Positions 20,507 through 30,469 of a DNA stretch of 64,000 bases are shown one piece after another. The stretch spans positions 1-64,000 of the forward strand of contig WAQW01000003.1 in the NCBI GenBank assembly GCA_015520045.1. Direction: 5' to 3'. The stretch is from Thermoplasmata archaeon (GTDB lineage Archaea; Thermoplasmatota; Thermoplasmata; Thermoplasmatales; Thermoplasmataceae). The first letter of the stretch is position 1. Each line of letters opens with the position of its first letter. The notes under the pieces are model-generated. The model had not been told where the DNA came from. It searched no databases and saw nothing but the letters and a program-made list of their open reading frames with translations. The position numbers and the translations under genes are program-made.

Positions 20507-21523
20507 GTGTTGAAAAATCTGAAGCTGCAGTTAATGAACATACTCCAGGTGAGGAAAGAGAGTGGTGCGTGGCAGACGGAACTCGAAAGCCTTTCGGGAT
20601 ACTCCAAATCGCATCTTTCAGAAACGCTAAAAGTCCTTGAATCCAACAAACAGATCGTCCGAAAAAAGGAAGGAAATCTGCTTCTGCATGTCTGGAGTTC
20701 AGATTTTTTTCCCGGTCACCAGGAAGACCTGTTCAGAGTTGGTATTCTGAGATCTACCGAATACATACCGTATCTGCTGAGCCTTACCGGAATCCTTTCT
20801 CAGAGGGGCATAAAGATGAGGATAAGGGTTTTCGATTCTTCCATCGACATTTTGAAATCACTTCTTCTTGGATCTCTTGAGGTGGCACTGGCCCCATTCT
20901 TGACCCAGCTCATCTATGCTTCTCTGAATCCACAGGTCAGGTTCCTCCACGCCATAGCCTCAGGTGGATCGGCAATATACCAGAACAGGATCTCAACCAG
21001 CAAGGTCTGCATGGGAAGTGAGATATCCACCATGAGTCTTCTCATCAAGAAGTTTCTCACCTATAACGAGGAAATACAGTATCTACCTTACAGGACCCCC
21101 CGTGAGGGTATAAGGTCAATTGTTGAAGGCAGGGCAGGATACGTGGCTCTTTGGGAACCTTATTGCCAGATACTGAGCAAGGAAGAGAACATATCTCCCA
21201 TTTTACAATACGGCGATATGCTTGGGGAAACACCCTGCTGCATAGCATCGACCACCACAGAATCCAGAGAAATTCATGGCCAGATCCTTGAAGAGGCAAG
21301 GCAGGAATATTCATCCATAGAGGTGAACAAGATTCCGAGCCTGACTGATTTCAACAAATTTTCGGAGATGCTGTTCGGTGATGTTGAAATGGAGGATGTG
21401 AAGAGATCCCTGTCTTCATATCATTTTTCCCCCGATCTAACGGAAGAGGATATTCTCCAAGTTTCAGAGGAAGCGGGTCTTATGATACCAAGGCACAGAA
21501 TAATTTCGTGGCTGAGAAAATAA
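20507..21523 (+). CDS. N-terminal HTH fused to a type-2 periplasmic-binding-protein-like domain (NMT1/SsuA-like)
   Basis: Winged-HTH LSGYSKSHLSETLKVLESNKQIVRK then FRVGILRSTEYIPYLLSLTGILSQRGIKMRIRVFDSSIDILKSLLLGSLEVALAPFLTQL; no signal peptide. GTG start. Confidence 0.7.
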   Translation: MLKNLKLQLMNILQVRKESGAWQTELESLSGYSKSHLSETLKVLESNKQIVRKKEGNLLLHVWSSDFFPGHQEDLFRVGILRSTEYIPYLLSLTGILSQRGIKMRIRVFDSSIDILKSLLLGSLEVALAPFLTQLIYASLNPQVRFLHAIASGGSAIYQNRISTSKVCMGSEISTMSLLIKKFLTYNEEIQYLPYRTPREGIRSIVEGRAGYVALWEPYCQILSKEENISPILQYGDMLGETPCCIASTTTESREIHGQILEEARQEYSSIEVNKIPSLTDFNKFSEMLFGDVEMEDVKRSLSSYHFSPDLTEEDILQVSEEAGLMIPRHRIISWLRK

Positions 21524-21524
21524 A

Positions 21525-21881
21525 CTAACGGCGGATAGCTACGCAGTAATGCCTTCTTCTCGCGTCTTGCAGGCAAACCTTAATATCGATCAGCCCCGAC
21601 ATTCTGAGTCTTCTCAGCGCGAAGAATACCGTTCTCCTTGGCAATTGGCTTTTCGCGATCAAAGCGCTCAGATCTATTATCCCCTCATTCCTGATGATCT
21701 CGAGAATCAAGAGCGAAGAAGGGGGAAGGGAGATCTCCAGCTGTTCCATAATAAACGACGCGGATTTACTATTTATCAGGTTTGTATCGAAAGCTGAGAT
21801 TTTGTTACACATAGCTTTATTTTGAATCATATATGGTTGAAGTTCAGTACTCATCATATGGAAATCTTTCAGTTTATGCAT
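21525..21881 (-). CDS. small winged-HTH (MarR-like) transcriptional regulator
   Basis: LPPSSLLILEIIRNEGIIDLSALIAKSQLPRRTVFFALRRLRMSGLIDIK wHTH pattern. Confidence 0.6.
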   Translation of the reverse strand: MHKLKDFHMMSTELQPYMIQNKAMCNKISAFDTNLINSKSASFIMEQLEISLPPSSLLILEIIRNEGIIDLSALIAKSQLPRRTVFFALRRLRMSGLIDIKVCLQDARRRHYCVAIRR

Positions 21882-22097
21882 CTTCTTCTGATTTGTGAGA
21901 GGATCGCTGCGAAAAACCTGGAATTCCCACCTATGAAGAAGTATTGAATAACTCCTTTTAAATCACGGGGGACGATACATCAGTGTGCTCTGATCGTTTC
22001 CTAAAAGCTACCCATAAAAAAGGAGAGCATTTCATTTTCGCATAACGGTTAAAGCGCTGACGCAAATTATTTTAATACAATGTAAGATTCCACCACC

Positions 22098-22949
22098 ATG
22101 CCCCTGAAGGTTAAGGAATTCATGACAAAAGACCCAATAAGTCACGTTGTTCCCAGCCCCATCAATGAGATCGTCTCAATTCTAATAAAGAACAACATAA
22201 CCGGCATTCCGCTACGAAACCAGGACGGAAAGTACGTCGGTATGGTAAGCAGGAAAGACATCTTCAAAAATCCGGAAGAGACCCAGCTGGCTATGGTTAT
22301 GAGAAAATCAGAGCCCGTGAATGAGAACGACTCAATAGAGGACGCAGCCAAGATAATCGTTTCTCAGGGGCACAGGCACATCACGGTTGTTAATGATGAC
22401 AACGAGATAGTTGGTATACTCACTCCACAGAATTTTCTTTCCTTTGTTAGGGAAAAATTCGGTACCATTCCGGTGGATAGATTCTCATCAAAATTTGTAT
22501 ATCCTGTGTGGAACAAAACGCCCCTTCCCGTGTTCTACCATATCATTCAGATAACGTCTCTATATGCTTTCCCCGTTATAGACAGAGATGGTAAGCTGAT
22601 AGGAATTGTTACTGACCGGGACATCTTTGACAACATAGACCTTAGAACCGAGCTCATAAAATCGGAGACCGGCATGGCTGACGATGAGGATCCCTGGTCA
22701 TGGAGTGGCATAAGGAATGTTTTCTCCTATTTTGTTCAGCGTAACCGGATTTCGCTGCCCGATATTCCACTTGATGATGTAACCATCAAGAATCCATACT
22801 ATGTGGTATCCGACTCTCCCCTATCCGATGCTGTAGAGGTTATGCTCAAAGGCAACTACAACCAACTTCCCGTGCTATCCGGTGGAGGCAAACTCCGTTC
22901 CATGCTTTACGATATAGATATACTCGGTGTTTTCCTTGAAGAGTACTAA
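22098..22949 (+). CDS. CBS-domain protein (four CBS motifs)
   Basis: Repeated pattern: VKEFMTKDPISHV..., VGMVSRKDIF, VGILTPQNF, IGIVTDRDIF, LRSMLYDIDILGV. Confidence 0.88.
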   Translation: MPLKVKEFMTKDPISHVVPSPINEIVSILIKNNITGIPLRNQDGKYVGMVSRKDIFKNPEETQLAMVMRKSEPVNENDSIEDAAKIIVSQGHRHITVVNDDNEIVGILTPQNFLSFVREKFGTIPVDRFSSKFVYPVWNKTPLPVFYHIIQITSLYAFPVIDRDGKLIGIVTDRDIFDNIDLRTELIKSETGMADDEDPWSWSGIRNVFSYFVQRNRISLPDIPLDDVTIKNPYYVVSDSPLSDAVEVMLKGNYNQLPVLSGGGKLRSMLYDIDILGVFLEEY

Positions 22950-24408
22950 GGACGAGTTAGACAGGATTGTGGAGCTCGCCAAGAGAAGGGGTTTTTTCTG
23001 GCCATCCTTCTCAGTGTACGGTGGAGTATCCGGTTTTTACGACTATGGCCCGCTCGGTGTTTTGTTAAGAGACAATATCATAAAGATATGGAAGGAGAAG
23101 ATCCTTTCAATCGGAGGGATCTTCATAGACACTCCCAATATCTCACCGGAGGAGGTTTTTCAGGCCTCCGGACATCTTGAGAGGTTTTATGATCTCGCCG
23201 CTGTATGTGCGTCTTGTGGGAGTAAGTTTAAAGTTGAAACGCTTCTGCAGGATAATGGTATTGACGAAAGTAGATATGGTGAGTTTACAACCGCGGAATC
23301 GTTAAATGAAAACAACATAAGGTGCCCAAGGTGTGGATCGAAGTTCAGGGAGACTACAAATCTTTCTCTTATGTTCGAATTGCTCAGCAGATACGGTGAT
23401 CGGGGAAATCTTTATCTTAGACCTGAGACCGCTCAGGGAGTTTTTGTTAATTTCAGAAATCTCCTGAACTTTAACAGAGATAAACTACCAATAATAGCGG
23501 CGCAGCTCGGTAAAGGTTTCAGGAATGAAATTGCTCCTCGCCAGGCCCTCTTAAGACTTAGGGAATTCTATATGGGGGAGGTGGAGGTGTACCTCAGCAA
23601 TGATCAAAATTTTCAGCCGGAATCTAAGATGAAGCTAAAGCTTTTGCCAAGAGATGGTGTCACCCGTTTTCTCTCTCCGGCTTCTGCAGTTCAACAGAAG
23701 ATCATAAGGGATCCCAACATGGCATATTTCATTGAAATTGTATATCAAATCCTCCTGGATGTTGGGATCTCACCAGAAAGAATCAGATTCAGGCAGCATA
23801 GAGAAGATGAACTATCTCATTATTCCTCTGATTGCTGGGACGCGGAAGTAACCATTTCGGGTGAATGGGTAGAGGTTGTTGGTGTAGCTGACAGGGGCAC
23901 CTATGATCTGACGAGACATCAGAAATATTCCGGTTTCGACCTCACCTCAAAGGATCGACAGGGTAAAAAATTCATCCCGAGGGTAATAGAGCCATCGTTT
24001 GGATTTGATCGGATTCTTCTGGCGTCAATGATCTCATCTTACAGCGAGAGGAAGAAGGGCTACAAGGTTCTAAGCCTACCCAAGAGAGTTTCACCTTACA
24101 GCGCTGCAATATTACCCCTACTCAGAAAGGATGGTCTCAGAGAATGGGCGCTTAACCTTTACAGTAAATACAAACGCGTGGATCCATATGCTACCTTTGA
24201 TGAAAGCGGCTCCATAGGGAGGAGATATGCAAGGCAGGATGAGATAGGAACGCCCTACTGCGTAACCGTGGATTATGATACACTTAACAACGGTACCGTT
24301 ACCGTGCGTGACAGGGACTCCACGAAACAGATCAGAATTAAATCAGAGATCCTTCTCAGGGATGGTGGCATTTTAACAGCCTCAAAAGAATTCGATTTCA
24401 CCGGATGA
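22927..24408 (+). CDS. glyS: glycyl-tRNA synthetase
   Basis: RRGFFWPSFSVYGGVSGFYDYGPLGVLLRDN, two CxxC pairs (CASCGSKF/CPRCGSKF), YLRPETAQGVFVNF, GFRNEIAPRQ, EPSFGFDRI. Confidence 0.96.
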   Translation: MFSLKSTKDELDRIVELAKRRGFFWPSFSVYGGVSGFYDYGPLGVLLRDNIIKIWKEKILSIGGIFIDTPNISPEEVFQASGHLERFYDLAAVCASCGSKFKVETLLQDNGIDESRYGEFTTAESLNENNIRCPRCGSKFRETTNLSLMFELLSRYGDRGNLYLRPETAQGVFVNFRNLLNFNRDKLPIIAAQLGKGFRNEIAPRQALLRLREFYMGEVEVYLSNDQNFQPESKMKLKLLPRDGVTRFLSPASAVQQKIIRDPNMAYFIEIVYQILLDVGISPERIRFRQHREDELSHYSSDCWDAEVTISGEWVEVVGVADRGTYDLTRHQKYSGFDLTSKDRQGKKFIPRVIEPSFGFDRILLASMISSYSERKKGYKVLSLPKRVSPYSAAILPLLRKDGLREWALNLYSKYKRVDPYATFDESGSIGRRYARQDEIGTPYCVTVDYDTLNNGTVTVRDRDSTKQIRIKSEILLRDGGILTASKEFDFTG

Positions 24409-24601
24409 TGTGGATTATCCTTGCAGGGCAGAGAGCTTCAGCAAGCAGGGCATCTTTTAGCTGTTCTTCCTCCACATGATCTGATGCGGGAGATGCTTTA
24501 CCATCCCTATCCATGTGCCAGAAATCCGGATCTATGGCGGTACAAACAGCATCTCCAAGGCATTCTTCTCTCCTGTAAACGATCCTGTATCTATGACTCA
24601 T
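24398..24601 (-). CDS. small ferredoxin-like protein, last gene of suf cluster
   Basis: MSHRYRIVYRREECLGDAVCTAIDPDFWHMD...ALCPARIIHII; CxxDxxC...CP pattern. Internal start preferred over the track start at 24673. Confidence 0.75.
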   Translation of the reverse strand: MSHRYRIVYRREECLGDAVCTAIDPDFWHMDRDGKASPASDHVEEEQLKDALLAEALCPARIIHIIR

Positions 24602-24977
24602 CCCGCTTTCCACCTGCAATCTTCTTGAGTGCGTTGAGTGATAACAACGCACATTTCTCCCTGACAGGACCAAGGTAGATACCCAGACTCTTTAAAAATA
24701 CTTCTTCCCTTATCTGCTCAACCTCGTGGATCTCCATACCCTTGACCCTTTCTGTGAGGATGGATGCGGCAGCCATGCTAACAGAACACCCTCTCCCTAT
24801 GAATTTGATATCCTCTATCCGGGAATTTCGGATATTTACCGTAAAGTGAAGTGCATCCCCGCAGACGGGGTTATACTCGGTGATTGCGGACGTTGGATGT
24901 TCGATCCTTCCGTAATTTCGCGGATTTCTGTAATGATCCAGGATCATTTCTTCGAAGCCCTCATTTCCCACATTCAC
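24591..24977 (-). CDS. sufU: SufU/IscU-type Fe-S scaffold
   Basis: ILDHYRNPRNYG, EYNPVCGDALHF, FIGRGCSVSMAAASILTE, KCALLSLNAL. Confidence 0.92.
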   Translation of the reverse strand: MNVGNEGFEEMILDHYRNPRNYGRIEHPTSAITEYNPVCGDALHFTVNIRNSRIEDIKFIGRGCSVSMAAASILTERVKGMEIHEVEQIREEVFLKSLGIYLGPVREKCALLSLNALKKIAGGKRDES

Positions 24978-26239
24978 AACCCCCTAGAAATTTCAAGAAG
25001 AGCTGACATGAACAGATCAACATCGCTCTTTCCATTGTATATGTAAAATGAGGCTCTTGCCGTCGCAGCGAGTCCGAGCAACCCCATCAACGGCATAGCA
25101 CAGTGATGACCAGATCTTACCGCTATTCCCCTTTTGTTGAGTTCAGCAGCAATGTCGTGGGGATGAATGGCCCCTCGGGCCAGTGTGCTGTCCTCAGAAA
25201 GATCATCGACACTGAACGATGGCTGGTTACCTATGTTGAAGGCGTAAACTCCTCCTCTGTGCGTAACATCCCTTGGACCGTAGGATCTCAGATTTCTTAT
25301 TGACATTTCATCTTCCAGATTGAGGATATGCTGCATAAGATCCATCTCATGCTTCTTAACGTTCTGCATTCCGAGTCTCCGCAGATAGTTAACAGCAGCG
25401 GAGAGCCCTACCGCACCCTCAACATTTGGCGTTCCGGCTTCAAATTTTAACGGAACATCCGCGTAGGTAGAAGATTCATATGTGACGGTTCTGATCATCT
25501 CACCGCCCCCCATGAATGGTATCAATTCATCGAGAGCTTCAGGTTTCCCGGCAAGGCCTCCAATCCCTGAGGGGCCCAACATCTTGTGACCAGAAAATGC
25601 ATAAAAATCGCAGCCTATTTCATCAACATTCACGGGCATGTGGGGAACAGCCTGCGCCCCGTCAACGATGCTGACAATACCGTTGTCCCTGGCATAGGAG
25701 CATAGCTCTTTCACAGGATTTATACTTCCAAGAACGTTGGATACGTGGGAAACAGAGAGAATCTTTGTTCTTCTGTTGATCTTCGATACAAGATCATCAA
25801 CATCCAGCAAACCTGACTCTGTCAGCTTTGCGTACCTTATTCTCACCCCCTTACTCTGAAGAAACTGCCACGGTACGATGTTGGAATGATGTTCCATCTC
25901 TGTCAGGAGTATCTCATCTCCGCTCTCGAGACGGGTTCCCAGAGAATAGCTCAGAAGATTAAGTGCCTCAGTTGTATTCCGCACAAAAACCAGAGATGAG
26001 GCATCTCTGAGACCAACGAATCTTGCAATGTTCTCCCTCGCCTTCTCGTACATGTCTGTGGCCTCTTCACTGAGTGTGTAAATCCCCCTGTGGACATTGC
26101 TATAATGGTTCTCATAGTAATCTATCACAGCCTCTATAACCTGTTTCGGTTTCTGTGTTGTCGCTGCATTGTCCAGGTACACCACATCTCTTCTGCTGAG
26201 AAGAGGGAAGTCTTTTTTCACTTCCTCCGAATCAAACAT
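24974..26239 (-). CDS. sufS: cysteine desulfurase SufS
   Basis: YLDNAATTQKPKQVIEAV, YSNVHRGIYTLSEEAT, DFYAFSGHKMLGPSGIGGL, VRSGHHCAMPLM. Confidence 0.96.
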   Translation of the reverse strand: MFDSEEVKKDFPLLSRRDVVYLDNAATTQKPKQVIEAVIDYYENHYSNVHRGIYTLSEEATDMYEKARENIARFVGLRDASSLVFVRNTTEALNLLSYSLGTRLESGDEILLTEMEHHSNIVPWQFLQSKGVRIRYAKLTESGLLDVDDLVSKINRRTKILSVSHVSNVLGSINPVKELCSYARDNGIVSIVDGAQAVPHMPVNVDEIGCDFYAFSGHKMLGPSGIGGLAGKPEALDELIPFMGGGEMIRTVTYESSTYADVPLKFEAGTPNVEGAVGLSAAVNYLRRLGMQNVKKHEMDLMQHILNLEDEMSIRNLRSYGPRDVTHRGGVYAFNIGNQPSFSVDDLSEDSTLARGAIHPHDIAAELNKRGIAVRSGHHCAMPLMGLLGLAATARASFYIYNGKSDVDLFMSALLEISRGL

Positions 26240-26245
26240 GCTCCC

Positions 26246-27481
26246 TCACTCCTCTCCCTTTGCGGAAAAGGACGAAAGACGGGCAATATGATTCAAAAGA
26301 ATATCACTGTCGCTCTTTTCCAGCAACCATGAAACAAAACCATCCACAATCATGCTGGTTGATGAGGTTTCATCAATTCCTCTTGAGCGAAGATAGAAAA
26401 GCTCATCTCTATCGATCGTGCTGATAGCTGATCCGTGTTTGGACCTGGTGTAACTATTCCTGATGATGAGTGAGGGTTTACTGTTGGCATACGCCTCCCG
26501 GGACATCAGCAAAATCTTTGAATCGTAGAAACCGGATGACATTACACCACTCTCTTCTATATCAATGGATCCGCGGTGCAGCATGGTGCTGTGATCCCTG
26601 CTGATCCCTCTAACGCGAACATTCGAAGAGGTGTTTTTTCCCGTCTGAAACGTATTGTCACCTATATCTACCTTCTGATCTCCCGCACTGAAATTAACAC
26701 CGTTCACCTCATATGAAGAATGATCGCCCCTGAGTTCTCCCTCTGTGTGAAAGATCACTCTCCCTCCGCCAGAGTTAACATGGAAAATTCGGAGATTGGA
26801 ATTTCGATCAAGGAAGGACCGCAGGTAGCATATATCAGTAACACCAACAGATTTCTCCTGAAGATAGTTGTACTGGAGCCTGGAGTTTTCCTCGAGAAAT
26901 ATGTAGATGTTGCGCCCTTGAATCGATTCCCCTGATAGATGACTCCGGTAGATGTCAGTAACAGTGGCAGAGGCACCTTTTCTAAGATAAATAACCGATT
27001 TGGAAGCTGAGCTGTAATTCGCGTGAAGAGACGTCTCTATAGAAATTTTTCTGTTCTCTGAGTTCTCGTCCACGAGAAGAAAATACCCTGAAGTCCACCC
27101 GGAGTTGATGATCTGCTCCATCCTCTTCGTTCCGATCTCTTTAAAGACTCTGCTGGCCATCAGATCGGGATAGTGCTCGATTGCGTCCGAGAGGGGCTCA
27201 AAGACTATCTGTCCGGATAATGTTGGTACCTCCTCATCTCTTATGAAAATGTCCGGCTCATACCTGGGCTCCTCAGCATAACCAGCTGAAACTCTTTTCT
27301 GCCCTATCATTCTGATAAGGTCTTCTTCATCGATCTTAACGTAGTCTCTGGTCGTTGGACTTTCCCTGAAGTTTCTCGGGGAACTGTACAGGAACTTTCT
27401 GAATGCCTTAGACCTGTAGGCAAAGGTTGAGTCATCGAAGCGCTCTCTTATCATATCTTCATACTCTTCTGTCCTGATCAT
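26246..27481 (-). CDS. sufD: Fe-S assembly protein SufD
   Basis: GGRVIFHTEGELRGDHSSYEVNGVNFSAGDQ, RGISRDHSTMLHRGSIDIEE, IDRDELFYLRSRGIDE; immediately downstream of sufB. Confidence 0.9.
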   Translation of the reverse strand: MIRTEEYEDMIRERFDDSTFAYRSKAFRKFLYSSPRNFRESPTTRDYVKIDEEDLIRMIGQKRVSAGYAEEPRYEPDIFIRDEEVPTLSGQIVFEPLSDAIEHYPDLMASRVFKEIGTKRMEQIINSGWTSGYFLLVDENSENRKISIETSLHANYSSASKSVIYLRKGASATVTDIYRSHLSGESIQGRNIYIFLEENSRLQYNYLQEKSVGVTDICYLRSFLDRNSNLRIFHVNSGGGRVIFHTEGELRGDHSSYEVNGVNFSAGDQKVDIGDNTFQTGKNTSSNVRVRGISRDHSTMLHRGSIDIEESGVMSSGFYDSKILLMSREAYANSKPSLIIRNSYTRSKHGSAISTIDRDELFYLRSRGIDETSSTSMIVDGFVSWLLEKSDSDILLNHIARLSSFSAKGEE

Positions 27482-28920
27482 CCCACAGCACCAAACTTAC
27501 TCATTTCCAGTCTTACGAGCCTGTTCATCTCAATAGCGAATTCCATTGGTATCTCCTTCATGACATCATCCAGGAATCCGAGTACTATCATGGAGCTCGC
27601 CTCATCCTCAGAGAGCCCCCTTGAACGCATGTAGGTGAGTTCTTCTGTTCCAATTCTCCCGACGGATGCCTCATGCGCAAACTGTGCCGTCGGTTCATGC
27701 ACCTCATCATGAGGATATGTGATGGACTGTGAATTATCATCGATGAGCAACGCATCACACTGCACAAAACTCTTTGATTCCAGCGCGCCCTTGTTTATTC
27801 TCAGGAGACCCCTATAAATGGCAAGACCGTTATCAACACTGAGACTCTTCGCAATTATTCGAGAGTTTGTGTGTGGAGCCAGGTGGATTGCTTTGGCACC
27901 GGTATCCTTCACCGTATCTGAGGTAGCGAGAGATATATTAAGATTCGATGTTGTCGCATAGGGTCCCCTTAAATACGATGATGGGTAAAGCATCGTTACC
28001 TTTGAGCCCAAGGAACCACCTACCCATTCCATCTTCGCACCCTTCTCCACCCACGCCCTCTTGGTAGGAAGATTATATACACTTTTCGACCAGTTCTGGA
28101 CGCTCGTGTATCTAACCTGGGAATTCTCCTTTGCATAGATCTCCACGATTGCACTGTGGAGAGAGTTTCTGTCATATATGGGAGCGGTACAACCCTCAAC
28201 GTAGTGTGCTTTTGAACCTTCATCGGCGATAACTATCGTATGCTCGAACTGGCCGCTCGATTCTCCATTCATTCTGAAGTAGGTCTGCAGGGGCATGTCA
28301 ATGTGGACACCCCTGGGAACATATAGGAAGGATCCACCACTCCACACGGCGCCGTTGAGGGCAGCGAATTTGTTATCTGTGAAGGGGACAGCCCTGCAGA
28401 AGTATTCCTTAACCACATCAGGATACCTCTGAACGGCAGAGTCCAGATCCATGAAAATAACTCCCTTATCCTCCCACGTCTTCTTGAGATTGTGGTACAC
28501 GCCCTCACTATCGTACTGTGCTACGGATCCAGCAAGGTACTTTCTCTCCATTTCTGGAACACCGAGCTTTTCAAAGGTATCCTTTATCTCTTGAGGGACT
28601 TCCTCCCAGTCATTGGTCTTCCTGTCATCCGGTTTGATGTAGTAGGTGGTGTTCTCCCAATCAATACCGGATAGGTCTGGACCCCACTCAGGAACCTTCT
28701 TCTTCTGGAATATCTCAAAAGCCTTCAGTCTCAGCCTTCGCATCCAGTCCGGTTCCTTTTTTATCTCAGAGATCTCTTCAACAACAGATCTGGTGAGACC
28801 TTTTCCAGTGCTGTACACTGGCCTGGAGTTATCGTGAAATTCAAACTCACTCCTGCTGGCGTACTTCAGTTCTCCCAGCAAATCCTCAAGCTCTTTTTCC
28901 CTTTCAAGCCTAACTTCCAA
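27478..28920 (-). CDS. sufB: Fe-S assembly protein SufB
   Basis: VAQYDSEGVYHNLKKTWEDKGVIF, HYVEGCTAPIYDRNSLHSAIVEI, QNWSKSVYNLPTKRAW, RIGTEELTYMRSRGLSEDEA. Confidence 0.96.
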   Translation of the reverse strand: MEVRLEREKELEDLLGELKYASRSEFEFHDNSRPVYSTGKGLTRSVVEEISEIKKEPDWMRRLRLKAFEIFQKKKVPEWGPDLSGIDWENTTYYIKPDDRKTNDWEEVPQEIKDTFEKLGVPEMERKYLAGSVAQYDSEGVYHNLKKTWEDKGVIFMDLDSAVQRYPDVVKEYFCRAVPFTDNKFAALNGAVWSGGSFLYVPRGVHIDMPLQTYFRMNGESSGQFEHTIVIADEGSKAHYVEGCTAPIYDRNSLHSAIVEIYAKENSQVRYTSVQNWSKSVYNLPTKRAWVEKGAKMEWVGGSLGSKVTMLYPSSYLRGPYATTSNLNISLATSDTVKDTGAKAIHLAPHTNSRIIAKSLSVDNGLAIYRGLLRINKGALESKSFVQCDALLIDDNSQSITYPHDEVHEPTAQFAHEASVGRIGTEELTYMRSRGLSEDEASSMIVLGFLDDVMKEIPMEFAIEMNRLVRLEMSKFGAVG

Positions 28921-29680
28921 CGGTCACACCCCTGACCCACTCATAACCTTCCTTCTCAATGCTGTTTGCAACATCGACACCGCCATTAATCGCTATCGTG
29001 CCATTTAAAAGAACATGAACGAACTCGGGTTCTATGTCTTTGAGTATCCTCTGGTAATGCGTTATAATGAGAAACGCAACGGATTCACTGTGATAGGCCC
29101 GAATTTCCTCAGAGATCAGTTTCAGAGCATCAACGTCCAGGCCAGAATCTATCTCGTCAAGGATAACAAACTTTGGCCGGAGTACCACCATCTGAAGGAT
29201 TTCAAGCCTTTTTTTCTCACCACCCGAGAAACCATCGTTTACGGATCTGGAGAGAAATGATTCGTCAAGACCAACCCTCTTTAAATAAGATCTGACCATC
29301 TTGTAAAAATCGGTAACCCCCATCTTCTCGTCCGGATGCATCTGATTGTATGCAGCCCTCAGAAAGGAAGATATTTTCACTCCTTGAAGCTCCACCGGTT
29401 GCTGATAGGCGAGGAACAATCCGCGCCTGGCCCTTTCTTCGGGTGGAAGATTGCTGATATCCTTTCCATCAAGCATTATGCGACCTGAAACAATCTCATA
29501 ATCGGGATGTCCCATCAAAACATATCCAAGCGTGCTTTTACCGGCGCCATTCGGCCCCATAAGAGCGTGTATTTCACCGCCTCTAATCTTCAGTGAAAGG
29601 TTTTTAAGGATAACTTTGCCCTCTCCTCTCACTGTCCGTGCTGTTAGATTATCTACGAACAACTCAGACATCTCAATCAC
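28910..29680 (-). CDS. sufC: Fe-S assembly ATPase SufC
   Basis: GPNGAGKSTLGYVLMGH, LAYQQPVELQGV, FSGGEKKRLEILQM, ILDEIDSGLDVDALK. Confidence 0.96.
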   Translation of the reverse strand: MIEMSELFVDNLTARTVRGEGKVILKNLSLKIRGGEIHALMGPNGAGKSTLGYVLMGHPDYEIVSGRIMLDGKDISNLPPEERARRGLFLAYQQPVELQGVKISSFLRAAYNQMHPDEKMGVTDFYKMVRSYLKRVGLDESFLSRSVNDGFSGGEKKRLEILQMVVLRPKFVILDEIDSGLDVDALKLISEEIRAYHSESVAFLIITHYQRILKDIEPEFVHVLLNGTIAINGGVDVANSIEKEGYEWVRGVTVGS

Positions 29681-29768
29681 GGTGCATGATAGTTTTGTGA
29701 TATATAAACATATATTCCTGTTTAAATTGTATAAAACTTAAATATCTTATGATAATCCACAACAGAAA

Positions 29769-30443
29769 ATGGAAGGAGACGTTTCAAATATTGAGCTGCT
29801 TATGGGTCCAACCAGATCCAGAATTCTTCACGAACTCGCATATTCTGATAAGAATCTGGATAGCATAGCAGGCCTTCTGAAGATAGGAAAAAATGCTGTG
29901 AAGGAACATACCGATCTCCTCGAGAAGAAGGGGTACATTCAGTCTTACTTCAAGAATGAGGGTGTAGGAAGGCCAAAGAAATACTTCAGACTGACAGAGA
30001 AGGGTATTTCTCTCTTTCCGAAGCAGTACTCACTCCTTGCAAAGCTTCTGATAGAAGAGATCGAGGAGGACTTAGGGCAGGGATACCTTAATGAGCTGTT
30101 GGGAAGGGTCGCCAGAAGGATGCTCTCCTCAGAAGATGTTAAGGATCATGATCATAGTAACGCAAGTAGAGAAGATAAAATCAAGAGACTCAAGGAGTTC
30201 GTTCTATCACTTAATCGCCTCGGCTATTTTGCGAAAATTGAGATCGATGCTGATCGTGTAAGGATAATACGTCACAACTGCATATTCTATGAACTGGCCA
30301 AGACCAATGAGCAGATAATATGCGGTGAACTTGGTAAGAATATTGTTAAGGATGGTGTGGGTACCTCATTCACCATAAATGAAACCATTTCGGGAGAAAA
30401 ACGTACCTGCGTCGTGGAAGTTAGAATTCCTGAAGAAGCCTGA
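29769..30443 (+). CDS. SufR-like HTH transcriptional regulator with C-terminal Cys residues
   Basis: ArsR-like HTH (TRSRILHELAYSDKNLDSIAGLLKIGKNAVKEHTDLLEKKGYI), then RHNCIFYELAKTNEQIICGEL...C; divergent from sufC. Confidence 0.75.
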   Translation: MEGDVSNIELLMGPTRSRILHELAYSDKNLDSIAGLLKIGKNAVKEHTDLLEKKGYIQSYFKNEGVGRPKKYFRLTEKGISLFPKQYSLLAKLLIEEIEEDLGQGYLNELLGRVARRMLSSEDVKDHDHSNASREDKIKRLKEFVLSLNRLGYFAKIEIDADRVRIIRHNCIFYELAKTNEQIICGELGKNIVKDGVGTSFTINETISGEKRTCVVEVRIPEEA

Positions 30444-30469
30444 CTCTGCTCCAGATGGCTTTGTGTGTT

